Translations under genes and position numbers: made by a program
Source of the DNA: Cristatella mucedo
Lineage: Eukaryota > Bryozoa > Phylactolaemata > Cristatellidae
NCBI GenBank assembly: GCA_009760855.2
Contig: WPIO01000046.1
Location: 1,057,001-1,121,000, forward strand
Length of the DNA stretch: 64,000 nucleotides
Direction of reading: 5' to 3'
Part shown: in pieces, positions 47,170 to 58,930 of the stretch
How positions within the stretch are numbered: the stretch's first letter is position 1
How the letters are laid out: each line of letters begins with the position of its first letter
The notes under the pieces: model-generated
Seen by the model: the letters and a program-made list of their open reading frames with translations, nothing else
What the model was told of the DNA's origin: nothing
Database searches by the model: none

Positions 47170-47295
47170 CATAATAAAAATAATAATAGTAATGCACTTG
47201 ATAAAGCGCCCTCAGAGAACTCAATCTCTCTGTAGGCGCTTTACATTTGCTGCAAAGGAAGATGCAATTGAATGGTGAGTAATATCATGCTTGAT
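47170..47295 (-). mobile_element. L2-type LINE 3' tail
   Basis: On the plus strand, ATAATAATAGTAATGCACTT, GATAAAGCGCCCTCAGAGAA and CTCAATCTCTCTGTAGGCGC are the reverse complement of the L2 3' end, followed by the UTR block GCAATTGAATGGTGAGTAAT that also occurs at 13110-13130. Confidence 0.85.
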
Positions 47296-47299
47296 ATGA

Positions 47300-47405
47300 C
47301 ATATGAACCACGAGGCATACGAGCCCGAGGCAGGTGTGAAGCGCCTGAATAGAGATTAAGTTCTCTTAGGGTGCTATACAAACGAATTATATTTATTAAA
47401 GGTTA
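47300..47405 (+). mobile_element. SINE-B with L2-type tail
   Basis: GAACCACGAGGCATACGAGC is a degenerate tRNA-like head, followed by GTGAAGCGCCTGAATAGAGA, TTAAGTTCTCTTAGGGTGCT and an ATTATATTTATT end. It is in opposite orientation to the tail just before it. Confidence 0.65.
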
Positions 47406-49779
47406 ATTCTGTTCAGGTGACCATAACAAGTTAAATGTGGATTCGTAATCTGCTCCTTGGCAACATGTCTGCATTAGTGGTGCAGACCTTGCCTAAAAAA
47501 GTTGACCTCATCGACATAGACAAAAAAATTACAAAATTAATTCAACTCGAGGAGCCTTGAAGAATGCCGGTGAGGGCTGAAACATGCCCAACCTTGGCTG
47601 ATCAAGCAAGTTATGGGTGCTCAGATTCCAATTACCACTACATAGCTTTGAGAGTCAGGGTTTTCAGCACTTGTTTCTGTCAAAACAAAGAGTCGACATC
47701 AACTGGAGGTCAATGATTACATTGTGGCACATTGTCAAAAACCACTTCAAAGTTTCATATTTCTCTTACTCACAAGCCACAACAACCTTCCAATCGAAAT
47801 GAATTTTTGGGCAGAGCTAAAGTTTTGCATGGAGTGGCCATTAATTTTTGCATGAAATGAGAGGCAAGAACTAATTGCTGCTATGATTATTTAACTCATT
47901 CATACTTTACAAACATTAGTCACTGTATGTGAAGCAATCAATATTCCATACAATAAAGTATATTCTTTAGATGCAAATTTGCACGCTTATGTGCTTTTTC
48001 GTGCTTTTTTTAGAAAGGGGGTCCAGAGCTTCCACCAGATTTGATTTTCAAAGGAACCCAAGACTCAAACTAGGTTAAGAACGACGAGCCTAGATCATCA
48101 GAGTATCATAAGCATCCAAGGAAGTTGGGCGACTTGATCAGCATGCCCTGTTTATGATCATCCTATCCAGCTTCATAAGATATTTGTTATACTGAAATTC
48201 TTGACCTGCCGAGCTGTGATGCTGGTCTTGCCCAGATTCCTTCAATCTTGAAAGTTTGAGTGACTGTAATACAAAATTAGGATCGTGTACATGAATTTTT
48301 AAGCTGCATTTACAACATACTTGAGACCAACTCACCCAACTGCTTCTGATGTTTGTGATGCTATTGGGTACTTCTAGCCAGCTTCTTTTGATGGTCTTGC
48401 TAGCTTAAATGAGGGTCATGAAAAAGCTCTACCAAGTAAATGCAGCTTTAGATTATGATTGCCAAAATGTAACCGAGATATAATGCAAATGAGTCTTTGG
48501 CTGGAAGAACAGAGAAGGCACCCGTGAGTTGAGAGGGTGACTTGCTGATTATACTGAGCATTCTAATTCTGTTGGCTGTAATGGTAGGAAAAGGCAATGC
48601 CTGCTCTGCAACTACAATCAAACCAATAAGCAACTGTAAATCATTAGTCCTAGACACCGAACCCTATAGATGTTTGTAATATATATCTAATAATTAAAGC
48701 GAGAAAGTCCATCATGCTGCAAAATGGGGCACTTGCATCACGTGGCAAGATGGTGCACTTCTGTCCAGCCACAAGATGGGGCTGTCTTGTCTTTCTTTGT
48801 CTGCCCTGTCTGTCGAGACTGAGTGAAGCAAGTCCACAGGTAGTGAGCTGCTCGTCAATCATAAAGTCAGTATAAATACACTTTTGAGAGGAATTGCAAG
48901 GCCGTCCTTCTCTTCTGGTGAGCAGACTGGCCATCATAGCAGGCATCCATAACAGCAGGAATGGATGTGCTAGATGTATCAGATAGGAGGATTTTCTAGA
49001 AGACTGGTGACAGCCATTTCTGATAAGAGAAGTGCTGCTAATTTATTAATTGTCCTATGTCACCAAATGACATCAATGGCTCTCATCGAGGTGTTAGAAG
49101 ACCAAAGCAGTTACCATAACCTGCTCACTCTTAGTTCACTGCACGTGATTTCACCCAAAGCACCATTTCTAAATATCTACCGTCATACAATCTTAAAAAT
49201 CTTCCAACACCGAGCACAACACGCATTCCTTGTCCGTTGCAGAATTCTCTTCCGAAAACCGAAGTTCTTGCGAACATTGTATATGAAAACCGATACAGCT
49301 AAGACCTGTTTAAGGCTTATCTGTTTTTTTTACCGTAGCATTTAAGAAACTATGTACCTAATGACTTCTAAATGCTTAACGCTTGGGGGCTGGTACCACC
49401 ACACCGGCAGTGGCATGAGATGTGCCAGCAGCTAGTAACCTGCATATTAGTCATGGTCATGCGTACCTATTATCGCTTCGTTACCGTAGTTCAAATGCAT
49501 TCCTAGATGTTATTGCTGTTGCTAAGACCCATGAATTATGCTTCAACAAAAGAAAAGCACTCCGGAGCCGCAACCGGGGCCGGGACTGCTAGCTGAGATG
49601 CCGCTCGTTTGGCAGGAGCTATGAGCTGACTACCCACTAATTTGGTATTCCTAGCATTGTCTCGAACCGCTCAGTATGTTCTCCCTCAAGCATTATTGTG
49701 AATCTTCCTAACTTAGTGGTCATTACGCCTGCTACACTTCCGAGAGGCTCAACTTAATGCTTGTCTTTAGAATCCTCGC
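47406..49779. other. Unassigned 2.4 kb
   Basis: AT-rich sequence with no recognised domain. The frames at 48974-49345 (+), 48335-48138 (-) and 48946-48650 (-) are anonymous. Confidence 0.35.
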
Positions 49780-52640
49780 TCAATGTGCCATAAACCCCTA
49801 CTAATAAGCAACCTTATATCTGAAGGAGGTCCCAACCTTCTCTACTTGACTGAAAATGTTGCTAAATTCGGTAGAATGTGGGACAATTAAAGACGCAAGC
49901 CCGACTAGTGTTCTATCGTCCACCAGGTACCATGTCCTCCTTTATGTCAGATTTGTCTGATCTCATTTCGATACTGTGTGCAAGAAATTGATCATTAATC
50001 ATTATAGGTGATTTCAACATTCATATACATAACTTAGCTGACGCCTTCAGCACTGAATTTCGTGCACTGACTGACTCATGGTCTCTTGCGGCTCATGTGC
50101 ATGGCACTACTCACATCAAGGTTCACATACTCGACCAGATTTTCTCATACAACCGCACTTTGTCATCACAAATTGTTACTAAATTCTGCTTATCCGACCA
50201 CATGTAGATCTCATTCAGTCTACAAAATGTGTACCCTCCTCCTCATCTAAAATCACATGTGAATCGCGAAACCTCAAGAACCTTGACACCGATGCTATCT
50301 GTATGAGAATATCTGGTTCACCTCTGCTGCTCAATCCCCCATCTGATCTGTCATCATTAGTAGATTGGCACAACACGACACTAGCTGACATACTCGAAGA
50401 GCTTTCACCTCTGACTAGGCGCACTGTGCGCCCTCGCCCAGACGGCCTATGGTTTACCCTAAACATTAAACTAGCTAGGTCTACTAAGTGCACGCTTGAA
50501 AAACCATACACAAGATCAGGACTGACCATCGACAGGCATACAAGGACTACTGTAGATCGTACCAATCGGTCCTATCAAAGGCCAAGTCTAGTTTCTATAA
50601 AAAAAAACATTGTTGAATTACAGATGCACAATCAAAAAATGCTGATATCTACGATCAACCATTTCCTTAACCACTCCCAGGTTAGCTCCTTACCTAACGA
50701 TCCATGTGACGATCTACCTGATTGCTTCTCTAACTTCTTTGTCAACAAGATAGATAAGATCAGGGAGTCCATCCGTAAGATGGCAGCATGCCCCCTGTAA
50801 TCCTGTCCCTCAATTCCATGCAGCACCTCAATGTCTAAATTCAAGGAGATCACTAATGACATCGTCCTAAAGTTCATATCTCAATCAAAGAAGACAACTA
50901 GTCCTATGGACCCCATTCCCACTGTCCTGCTTCTACGGTGTATTGATCTACTGCTGTTATGCATAACTAAGATTAAAAATATGCCATTAACCTTTAGCCT
51001 CAGGTCATGTCCCGGCATCTTTCAAAAGGCTGAGGCCAGACCACTACTCAAGAAAGCAACACTCAACCAAGAGAATTTGAGCAACTCCTGCCCAGTCTCA
51101 CTTCTACCGTTTCTATCAAAAACATTGGAACGGGTCGTGGCAGGCCAGCTGAACTCATATATTGAAACTTCAAACCTTGCTAGTAAGCTCCAGTCTGGTT
51201 ATAGAGCTAATAACTCCACAAGATTCAGCATTGCTTCGGGTGTACAACGACCTACATAGAAATGCAGATTTAGGTAGAGTCTCTTTGCTTGTTTTGCTCG
51301 ATCTCTAGGCAGCTTTTGATATATATCGATCACCAAGTCCTTCTCGAGCGCCTCTCATCTCACTTGGGCATCACCGGCACTGCTCTGCAATGGTTCAGGT
51401 CTTGTCTCAGTGAGAGACTCCAGAGTATTGATGTGAATGGACATAGATCATCCGAGGTACCTCTTAAATATTAGGTACCTCACGGCTGTACTTAGTCCCA
51501 TTATTTTCACGATTTATACTTTCACTCTAGCCGATGTGATTGCCAAGCACAATCTAGGCTTTCACTTCTATGCAGATGACAGTCAGTTGTACCTTTGCTT
51601 TGATGTCTCCCAGCCCTCCAGCACGTCAAATTCTCTCAACTCCCTTGCTACATGTATTGATGACATCCGCCCATGGATGGCAGCAAACTTTCTTAAACTA
51701 AATGATGATAAAACCACCTTCCTAGTTATGGGCAAACCAAGTGTGATTCAGAAATTGGAAAGGCTAATGCTCAAAATGGGCTCTGCCAGCATATCTCCTT
51801 CTGAATCTGCACGTAATCTCATGTTCCGAAGTGACCTTTCATTAGACGACCACATCTGCTCCACAGTCAAGTATGCCTACTCTCAGCTACATAAGTCTGC
51901 TGAAATTCTGGACTTGTTTAGACAGGAATACCACATCTAAATTAGTCCATGATTTGTGACATCCCGTCTTGACTTTTGTAAACTCACTGCTTGCTGGTCT
52001 ACCGGCCTGTGCAATCAGGCACTTACAGCTGGTGCAAAACTCTGCAGGTAGGCTTGTCTGTCGTGAGCAGCGCAGTTGCAGCCTCACACCACTTCTCGCC
52101 GACCTGCACTGGCTACCAGTCAAGCAACGCATCGACTTCAAGGTTTTGCCAATTCTTTGGCTCCAGCCTACCTGTCAGATCTACTCCCCACGAGGCTAAG
52201 CATCGTACAGCCCACTTTTCGGAATCTAATTGTTTACATATATCTCTTACAAACCTTGAATCGTTTGGAGACCGTGCCTTTAGTTCGTATGCTCCCAAAG
52301 CCTGGAACTCACTTCCGACTTGTGTCACGACATCTCCTACTTGACCATATTAAAAAAGAAACGAAAAACGCATCTATTTATTTCAGCATTTAGTGGGTCC
52401 ATGTGATTCGTCCTTTATGTGATTATGTGTGCTGACACTGTGCATGCTGCCACTAACTATACTTGCATGCTGAGCCTGTGCATGCCACCCTAAGCATGTT
52501 ATTCCTGTTGTTTTGTGAGCATGCTACCACTAACCATTCGATCGTGCATCCTTTGCAGCAAATGTAAAGGGCCTAGAAAGAAATTGAGTTCTGAGGGCGC
52601 TATATAAAATGTATTATTATTATTATTAAACCCATTTAAA
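49780..52640 (+). mobile_element. Nearly full-length L2/CR1-type LINE, frameshifted
   Basis: In order it shows the end of the endonuclease domain (VFYRPPG near 49912, then IIIGDFNIHIHNLADAFS at about 50000, then a DHM-type end near 50195) and a linker. The reverse transcriptase follows: NSCPVSLLPFLSKTLERVVA (51085), LQSGYRANNSTR (51190), LDL-AFD-like active-site A region near 51300, HFYADDSQLYL (51565) with the catalytic YADD, and FLKLNDDKTTFLVMG (51690). The tail has VNSLLAGLPACAIRHLQLVQ (51975), DLHWLPVKQRIDFKV (52105), SSYAPKAWNSLP (52285) and the 3' UTR. It ends at AGAAATTGAGTTCTGAGGGC and an ATT run (52613-52629). The frame changes at least at 51259-51289, 51474-51480 and 51940-51969, so it cannot make a single protein. 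The 5' end, including most of the endonuclease, is missing or unreadable. Confidence 0.93.
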
Positions 52641-53565
52641 AAGTTAACAATAAATAAGGAACTTACCACAAATAAAAACAACAGGGACTTTAATTTAATG
52701 TAACCAATGCAATAGCCCATTTGATCCTTGAACTAAATGCAGTTTTTAAGGGTGCAAATATCCAACAAAATCAGATAAGCCTTAAACTTCAATAGCTCAT
52801 CAGCAGATGCAACAATCAAGGTCACCCCTTCAACCGATGCAGAACAATCTGAAAACCGAGTTCGTGCCGAAAAAAGGTAGGCCTTGGAGGATTTCGATTT
52901 CTCATTAAAAATCAAAACTTATCTATTAAAAATATCAGCTCAATAAGAACATTATTAAAGATAAATCAATCAGCTCAATAAGAACATAATTAAAGATAAA
53001 TCTATCACAACCTAGTACATAAGCAGCATGTGCTGGGGAAAATATTACACAATGCGTGCATTGGAACTTCGAACTTCAAAGGATCATGGACTTTAAAGGG
53101 TTGTTAGGTTGGCTCATGTAGGGATCACGGCATTCAAGCAGTCAAGCTAGCAGCAGCTCACGCCCTCTTCGCTGCATGTCGACTGTGCCATCAGCGTACT
53201 GAATACTGAAGCTCCGGCTTCAGGTTAAGCAGTTAATTTGACAGGCAACTAATTCGACTCGCAGGTTACAATATGCAACTCTATTTTTGTTCCCGGGTAG
53301 TAAGTGTTCTTTCATAGTAGCCGATGCCTCAAAAGTATAGAACATGACCATTATTCCCACATACTTTGCTTTGGTGATAAGACCAGTGTAAATTTGAAAT
53401 TTACTCATTTCTAACAAGAAAACTCAGATTTGCATCTTTTGGATCACAGTTAGTATGGAATAACTATAAAGGAGTCCCAATAAATATTTATCGATATTTG
53501 TACTTAAGTTATACAAATATGACCTGACTTGAAAATTAATAATTTTATGGATCAGCCACAGAATT
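52641..53565. other. Unassigned, with a 35-bp duplication
   Basis: No gene is recognised. The unit ATCAGCTCAATAAGAACATT followed by ATTAAAGATAAATCA occurs twice in tandem at 52934-53003. Confidence 0.4.
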
Positions 53566-53569
53566 TAGT

Positions 53570-53770
53570 CTCCCATAATGTTCTTGTTATATTATCCTTG
53601 GTGGGTTAGAAGTCCCGTGCATCTTAGTGGAATCATTTTCAGTGATCCTCCGAGTAAGCCTCCACGATCTCTGTGAATGTATCAAATCAGTGCGAAGGAT
53701 ATGGAGTTTGAAGGATATCCTGCAGCCCATTGTGCTGTAGCTCTCCAACATAGTCTCAACTAGCTGTACA
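53570..53770 (-). pseudogene. Fragment of a second copy of the uncharacterised family
   Basis: On the minus strand it encodes QLVETMLESYSTMGCRISFK and, after a frameshift, FTEIVEAYSED. These align with KQLVQVLTKNYAKMGCRISF and FNETMGAYSEEG at 42250-42100. This is the C-terminal signature of the same family, so at least two copies exist within 12 kb. No other part is readable. Confidence 0.7.
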
Positions 53771-53809
53771 GAGGACTACTTAAAACTGTCACCCTGGTTT
53801 GATCGAGGG

Positions 53810-53895
53810 GGCAATGTGCTCGCCTTCAACGACAAGGATCGTGGGTTAAAGAACTGGGGCATATAAAAAGCGCCTGGATAGAGATAGCGATCGAT
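53810..53895 (+). mobile_element. SINE-B fragment
   Basis: GCTCGCCTTCAACGACAAGG and ATCGTGGGTTAAAGAA form the tRNA-like part, followed by AAAGCGCCTGGATAGAGATA. The copy stops before the L2-like stem-loop, so it is truncated at its 3' side. Confidence 0.5.
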
Positions 53896-55225
53896 AGTAA
53901 AGGTGGACACACATTGCGCCAGCACTATGCCAGCAGCAACATGAAGGATTAGCACCAGCTCAGCAACGTGGTGAACCACATTTAGCTTCATTGCCTGCAT
54001 AAGCATATTCAGTTTAAAGTAATGCATCCTCTAGCTTCGCTATCCATATGGGCCATCTGCATCAATCAGGATCCGGGGTCGAGAGAACTCAACATTATCC
54101 ACGAGATCTGTGGTTCGTACTTGTTTCTGAGTCGGCTCACTTGGGTCCGATGGTGGCTCGTACCCGAGCCGAAAATTTGAAAAATTATCGAGCCTCCCTC
54201 AGCCATCCTGGTTTCAGACGTATAGGTGGCTGGAGAATCCCCTTATCAAAGATAATTGTTTCTGCTTTAAAGGCTTTTCCCTTCCATGCGTGGCTCGGGC
54301 CTGTTGGCAATGGGCAACTTCGGCAACTTTAATAAGGTCGGCAGCCATCAGCCTCATGATAACAATCCGATGCAGAAGGCCATTGAGCTGATGAACAAGG
54401 AGGTGCACATAATCATCACAGCCAAATATGGTATTGAGAAACTGATGGCCAAGGAAATATTAAAAATCGAACTCAGTTGCAAGGGTCAGTCGATCCAAAA
54501 TGATTCCCAATGAGTCTGCCCTGCAGGAGCCATGGCAAGTCGGTCGGTTCTCTCAACCGCAGCAAATTGCTCGATCCCCTCAGGGTCTGAGATGCAAGAT
54601 ACGAGTGCAAAGAGTCAAGTAGCTCTTGTGAACTGCCTTTTTCGGGTCAAAATTGGTGTACTGAGCAAGCAACTCGTCGGGCTGAAGCACGTGACAAAAC
54701 ATCTATCTGCCGATACTCGGGGCACTGCCATCGTTGACTTTCAATCGAATCGGCATCGTCTGATTGCCAATTGTCCTGGACAGGGCCATGATGACGTGGT
54801 CAATATGAACATTGAGATAGTCGGTCTGCATGCCCTGAGCAAGCAAATGAACAAGTTGAGGTATTACGGCAATTGTTGGGGCACAAGCGCCAACTAGCCC
54901 TGCTACGGCCACGCCGACGGCGTACCCTACATCTACCTCTCCTTCCTTCGAATTGGTCCGAGGCATTACCAATAAGTCGACGAGTTCTTGAAAGCAATAC
55001 GACGAAGTGCTAAGCATGTAAAAGGTGATCGTGCAGTAGCTTAAAGCAGGCGGCAGTCTGAACCAGGTGACTGCACTAGTGACCCCAAAAGATATGTGGC
55101 GGTCATAATTTTGGCAAACGTTACACTACTCATTCGACATGTTCACTGCAACCAGTCGTTAATCCAAGCGCATAGGACGGCAGCACAGCAGAGAATCAAG
55201 GCAACATGCCTCCACAAACACATGC
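53896..55225. other. Unassigned, with several open frames
   Basis: Frames at 54048-54332, 54286-54513 and 54532-54897 (all +) and 55017-54703 (-) are longer than expected for this composition, and may be pieces of one decayed element running into the hAT-like fragment downstream. I recognise no motif, so no product is named. Confidence 0.35.
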
Positions 55226-55229
55226 TACT

Positions 55230-55595
55230 ATTCAAGTTTGCCTTCATTTAATATCTCTTGGAGCACTTTGCTTTTGATTTCGAACGAGCTATCTAAAGCA
55301 TTGCAAAGGCAGGATCCAGATATTGGCAATGCCTAGTTCTCGAGCTGATTGAGATACGAACGGCTGGCTATGATGATCTGCTGACAAAGGTGCAGAATTT
55401 CTGTCAGCATCATAAGATCGATGCGCTCAACATGATATCGCCGAATTCATCCAAGCCGGTCGGCTTCGTAGCAATGACCACACGAATAGCAACGAATGCT
55501 TCCTCCGTGTCGACTTGCTATTCGTGAAAATTGAGAAGCTACCGTCAGAATTTGACTTTCCGTTTGACAAGGAGTCGAAGATGCTTGCCATTGAT
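55230..55595 (+). pseudogene. Possible hAT-type transposase C-terminal remnant
   Basis: KALQRQDPDIGNA is followed, after a frameshift, by LELIEIRTAGYDDLLTKVQN and FCQHHKIDALNM. In hAT-derived proteins a similar order is usual: a LQ(R/K)KDQDIVNA motif, then a helix ending in a W/Y-x-x-LL...FC.KH.I..PNM motif. The match covers about 45 residues only. A further open stretch near 55500-55560 has VKIEKLPSEFDFPFDKESK, not recognised. Confidence 0.5.
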
Positions 55596-55599
55596 GACA

Positions 55600-56170
55600 C
55601 GTGGGTGCTAGGCAGGAGAGTTTTCTATAGCGCACTGAAAGCCTAAGCGGCTTTCAGTACACATCTGGTAGCTAAGAGACGTCATCTTACGAAACAAAGA
55701 GAAAGTTAGAAGTATACTTGAGTCAGGAGGGTGGTTGAGGTAGTGAGTAGCATGTAAGGGGCGGCTAGAACAGATTTGCCATAGTCGGCAGCAGGAGAGT
55801 AGATGTTGTTTCGTAAGAATCGTGGAAGTGAGTTCCACAGTCGAGGACCTGCAGAGCAAAAGCGTCTGTCATCAACTGTCTAAAGAGAAGGAATAGAACA
55901 GCTAATTTATTGTTCATACAGGACCTAAGAGCACGAGGAGGGGTGAAACTGGTGCAGCTGTTCAGCTAGGTACGAAGGAGCCAAGCGGCGGCGGGAATTT
56001 TTCTCTGTATCCGTTGATCAACCGGAAGCTATCGAAGCTCCTTCAGCATAGAAGACACGTGGTCAAAGCTCTGGGATTTCTTAACTGGTCTTGCAGCCAT
56101 ATTCATCACCAGCCGAAAGGGCCTAGTCACTAGGTCCTAGTGGCTTTTATCGGCAGCCCAGCTAGAATAA
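55600..56170 (-). mobile_element. LINE family B, 3' end of RT ORF plus 3' UTR
   Basis: It aligns collinearly with 70-660. Shared blocks include GAGAGTTTTCTATAGCGCAC, GGTAGTGAGTAGCATG, GTGGAAGTGAGTTCCACAG and AGGTACGAAGGAGCCAAGC. The minus strand carries the same degenerate C-terminal RT tail. The UTR palindrome is kept with a different centre (GAAAGCC TAAGC GGCTTTC). Confidence 0.75.
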
Positions 56171-57470
56171 AATTGCAATAATTAATCTAGCCGAGACAGA
56201 ACTAAGGAGCTAGTTGAATTGAATGCAAGCCACCCCGATAAACAGTCCTTAATCTCAGATAGGGATGGTCAAGGCTCCAAGGTAAAGGAGACCTGGACAA
56301 GGTTTGGACTAGATCAGGCAAAGGTTGCCGCATGATAATGAGCCCAAAGCCTGCTCACAGCTTAGCTAGGGAGCAGAACATGTGAGAGCATCACTAAAAA
56401 GAGATGCTGCTCACAATGCAACTTGCGACACCGTTGCAAAATTACTCACACTAGATATGCTCCAAGAGCAATGTTGTTGTAGGTCAGCTCGACACCAATG
56501 GCCAACACAGCTGAAAATGAAAGCAGACGTTTCAGCACAGGGAACGGCATAACAATCCTGCTTTAATGTGAGCACTTCTGTCTTCTGTCACCTTCAGCAT
56601 TTCATAACCGAATCAACGCTTTTCATTGTAAGCTCACAACAACATGCGAAATGCTTTGTTATTTCGGCAGGGTAGTCTTGAATTAGAAGTGGCGGGCTAA
56701 ACACGGCTTAAACCCACTTGCTTAACGGGCCACGACCATTTGCCCGTTCTTGTGTGAGGGTATGCGCCTTGCTGCATGTGTTTGTGTCTGTGCATTGTGT
56801 AACTGTGTGTGTGTGCGTGTGTGTGCGTGTGTGTGTGCTGCTAGAAGGTTTGAGCTAGTGGCAGTAAGAGCTTTCTGATCTGATGCGTGCTCCTACGCCA
56901 CTCGAGAATAAAGCTCTGAATCAGGCATGCAAGGACTCATCGACCAGGACAGCTGTTTTCACCTGAAGGGTATCACCTGACCCGGGTAGGTGCTTCCCCA
57001 GCACCAGCTGTCCTTAGCAAGGTCGTGGAAGCCGGCGCCTTCCCACCATCAGCTTCCAGACAGCAGTGCATGCCAGCAGCTGCTTATGCGCTGTGCCACG
57101 CACACACACATTCACGCGCACACACGTCCAAAACGTCGTGATTCTCATCGGTAATGGGTGCTTGATTTCGAACCTCCACAAGCTAAGAGCCGCTGTTGCT
57201 GCTACAGGCGACCTCGGTCAATAGTACAGATGTCTAGTGTCTATATGAAAGTTGCACTCAATTAAATCACGGAACCACCCCCTTTCCCTTGCTGCCAAGC
57301 CTGGCATCTCCTTAGCCGCATTCCGTTGCCACTAACTTGTATGCTGCTTACTTTCTCAGCTGACCTAATTCCACTGTGCTTCTCAATTTTCTTTGTTGCT
57401 TGAAACTTGCTGGCCATGTGGTGCCAAATTGGGCCTCAACTTGGCGCAGTTAATTCGCTGTTACTCCAAT
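56171..57470. other. Unassigned
   Basis: No gene is recognised. There is a TG/CG tract at 56797-56838 and a CA-rich stretch near 57100-57130. Confidence 0.35.
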
Positions 57471-57474
57471 CGAT

Positions 57475-57690
57475 ACTAATAATAACAATAGTAATAATAT
57501 TTCATTTGATATAGCACCCTCAGAGAACCCAATCTCTTTCTAAGCACTTTACATTTGCTGCAAAGGAAGCACGATTGAATGGCTAGCGGTAGCATGCTCA
57601 ATAAACAACAAGAATAACATGATTAGAGGTGACATGCCCAGGGTCAGCATGCAAGTGTGGCTAGTAGCTGCATGCACGATGGCAAACTGA
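57475..57690 (-). mobile_element. L2-type LINE 3' UTR
   Basis: An AAT-rich start, TAGCACCCTCAGAGAACCCA, ATCTCTTTCTAAGCACTTTA and CATTTGCTGCAAAGGAAGCA, followed by the CATGC-rich UTR block (GGTCAGCATGCAAGTGTGG), are the reverse complement of the L2 3' end. No coding part is attached. Confidence 0.85.
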
Positions 57691-58345
57691 GCAGCAGGCA
57701 AGGTTGCAGTCTCAGATGACGTCAATCTGATGACATGCGAGGGTAGAAGGAGCGCAAACTTGGCTCTCCTAACATCCGGGTACAGCGAGAGGGATGGCAA
57801 GCATGTGACCGAGGCCCGACAAGCAAAGAGAGTGAGGAGAATGCCGATAAGTGACGACGTTAATGAAGAAACGTAGGACCAGAGACACTAGACAGCAAGA
57901 ATGCAGCTCGAAAAGCATCACTTGTTGGCTAGCTGCTGTAGCTACTGCAGCTGCTGCCAAGGTTAGTACTGCACAACGGCATCGGGTGCAGCAAAGGAGG
58001 CTTCAAACCTTTAATAGCAGCAGCCTACAATGGCATGCAGCCTACTAAACATGCACCTTCTTCGTCGGCAATGACAGTTCGGTCCAAATAGGGTCAAGGT
58101 TATGCTGCCTCCAATTTGCAGCCGGGGATCAGAGTGACCAGTCTCGCTGCCGGTTCTCGCTGCCGGTTCTCGCTGCCGGTTCTCGCTGCCTCTGCCCACC
58201 CATGGACAGCGGATGCTCAGAGCAGCCAAGCTAAATGTACGAGCTGACAGCAGAAGTAGAAGCTGGTGACCAGCTGGTGGGTTCAGCATGCCACGTGAGG
58301 TCGAGCCGGCGCTGACTCCCAGACCTATTCAACCGTATGCTCCTT
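57691..58345. other. Unassigned, with a 13-bp tandem repeat
   Basis: The unit TCTCGCTGCCGGT is repeated almost four times at 58142-58190. Open frames around it are not recognised. Confidence 0.5.
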
Positions 58346-58527
58346 AAAAAAATACTAGCTGATTTAACAGCCTCTTTTTGTATAGCGACAGAAGAGCCTT
58401 GACGGCTATCACCACCACTTGCAGCAGCGATAAAGGATCGCCCACCACAGGATTCGAACCCACGACCTCGGGGCCGATGTCGTGAAAAGCAACCGCCTCA
58501 CCTAGTGAGCCATTACGGCTCACCATA
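58346..58527 (-). mobile_element. SINE-A (cluster copy 1)
   Basis: Full-length on the minus strand: head ending GTGAGCCGTAATGGCTCACT, B box GGTTCGAATCCTGTGG, body with GTGGTGATAGCCGTCAAGGC and end GTTAAATCAGCTAGTATTTT. Confidence 0.9.
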
Positions 58528-58528
58528 A

Positions 58529-58706
58529 ATAGATACAAGCTGATTTAACAGCCTCTTTTTGTATAGAGACAGAAGAGCCTTTACGGCTATCACCACCGCT
58601 TGCAGTGGCGATAAAGGATCGCCCACTGCAGGAATCGAACCCACGACCTCGGGACCGAGGTCGTGAAACAAGCACCTTACCTAGTGTGCCATCACAGCTC
58701 ACCAAA
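58529..58706 (-). mobile_element. SINE-A (cluster copy 2)
   Basis: Immediately next to copy 1 in the same orientation. It carries the exact palindrome CACGACCTCGG / CCGAGGTCGTG and GGTTCGATTCCTGC, as in the 18114 copy. Confidence 0.9.
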
Positions 58707-58764
58707 TAATAATGATATCTCAAAACTGCCGAGACATTATGTCGGGGTCAAGTAAAAAGGAAAG

Positions 58765-58930
58765 CTACAAAGGCTAGCCGATTCAACTCAGTCTCATTTA
58801 CAGGTATATAGCAGCAGAACAGCCTTGGTCGGCTATCATCAGCTTGCAGCTGGGCACGTAGGACAGTGCCTGCTGCACAACTCGATCCCACGATCTTGGT
58901 CGTGATGTATTCATTGGGTTCATTATTCCT
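58765..58930 (-). mobile_element. SINE-A (cluster copy 3, diverged)
   Basis: The minus-strand order is CACGACCAAGATCGTGGGAT, a B-box-like GATCGAGTTGTGC, GATGATAGCCGACCAAGGCT and AGTTGAATCGGCTAGCC. It is more diverged than copies 1 and 2. Confidence 0.75.
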
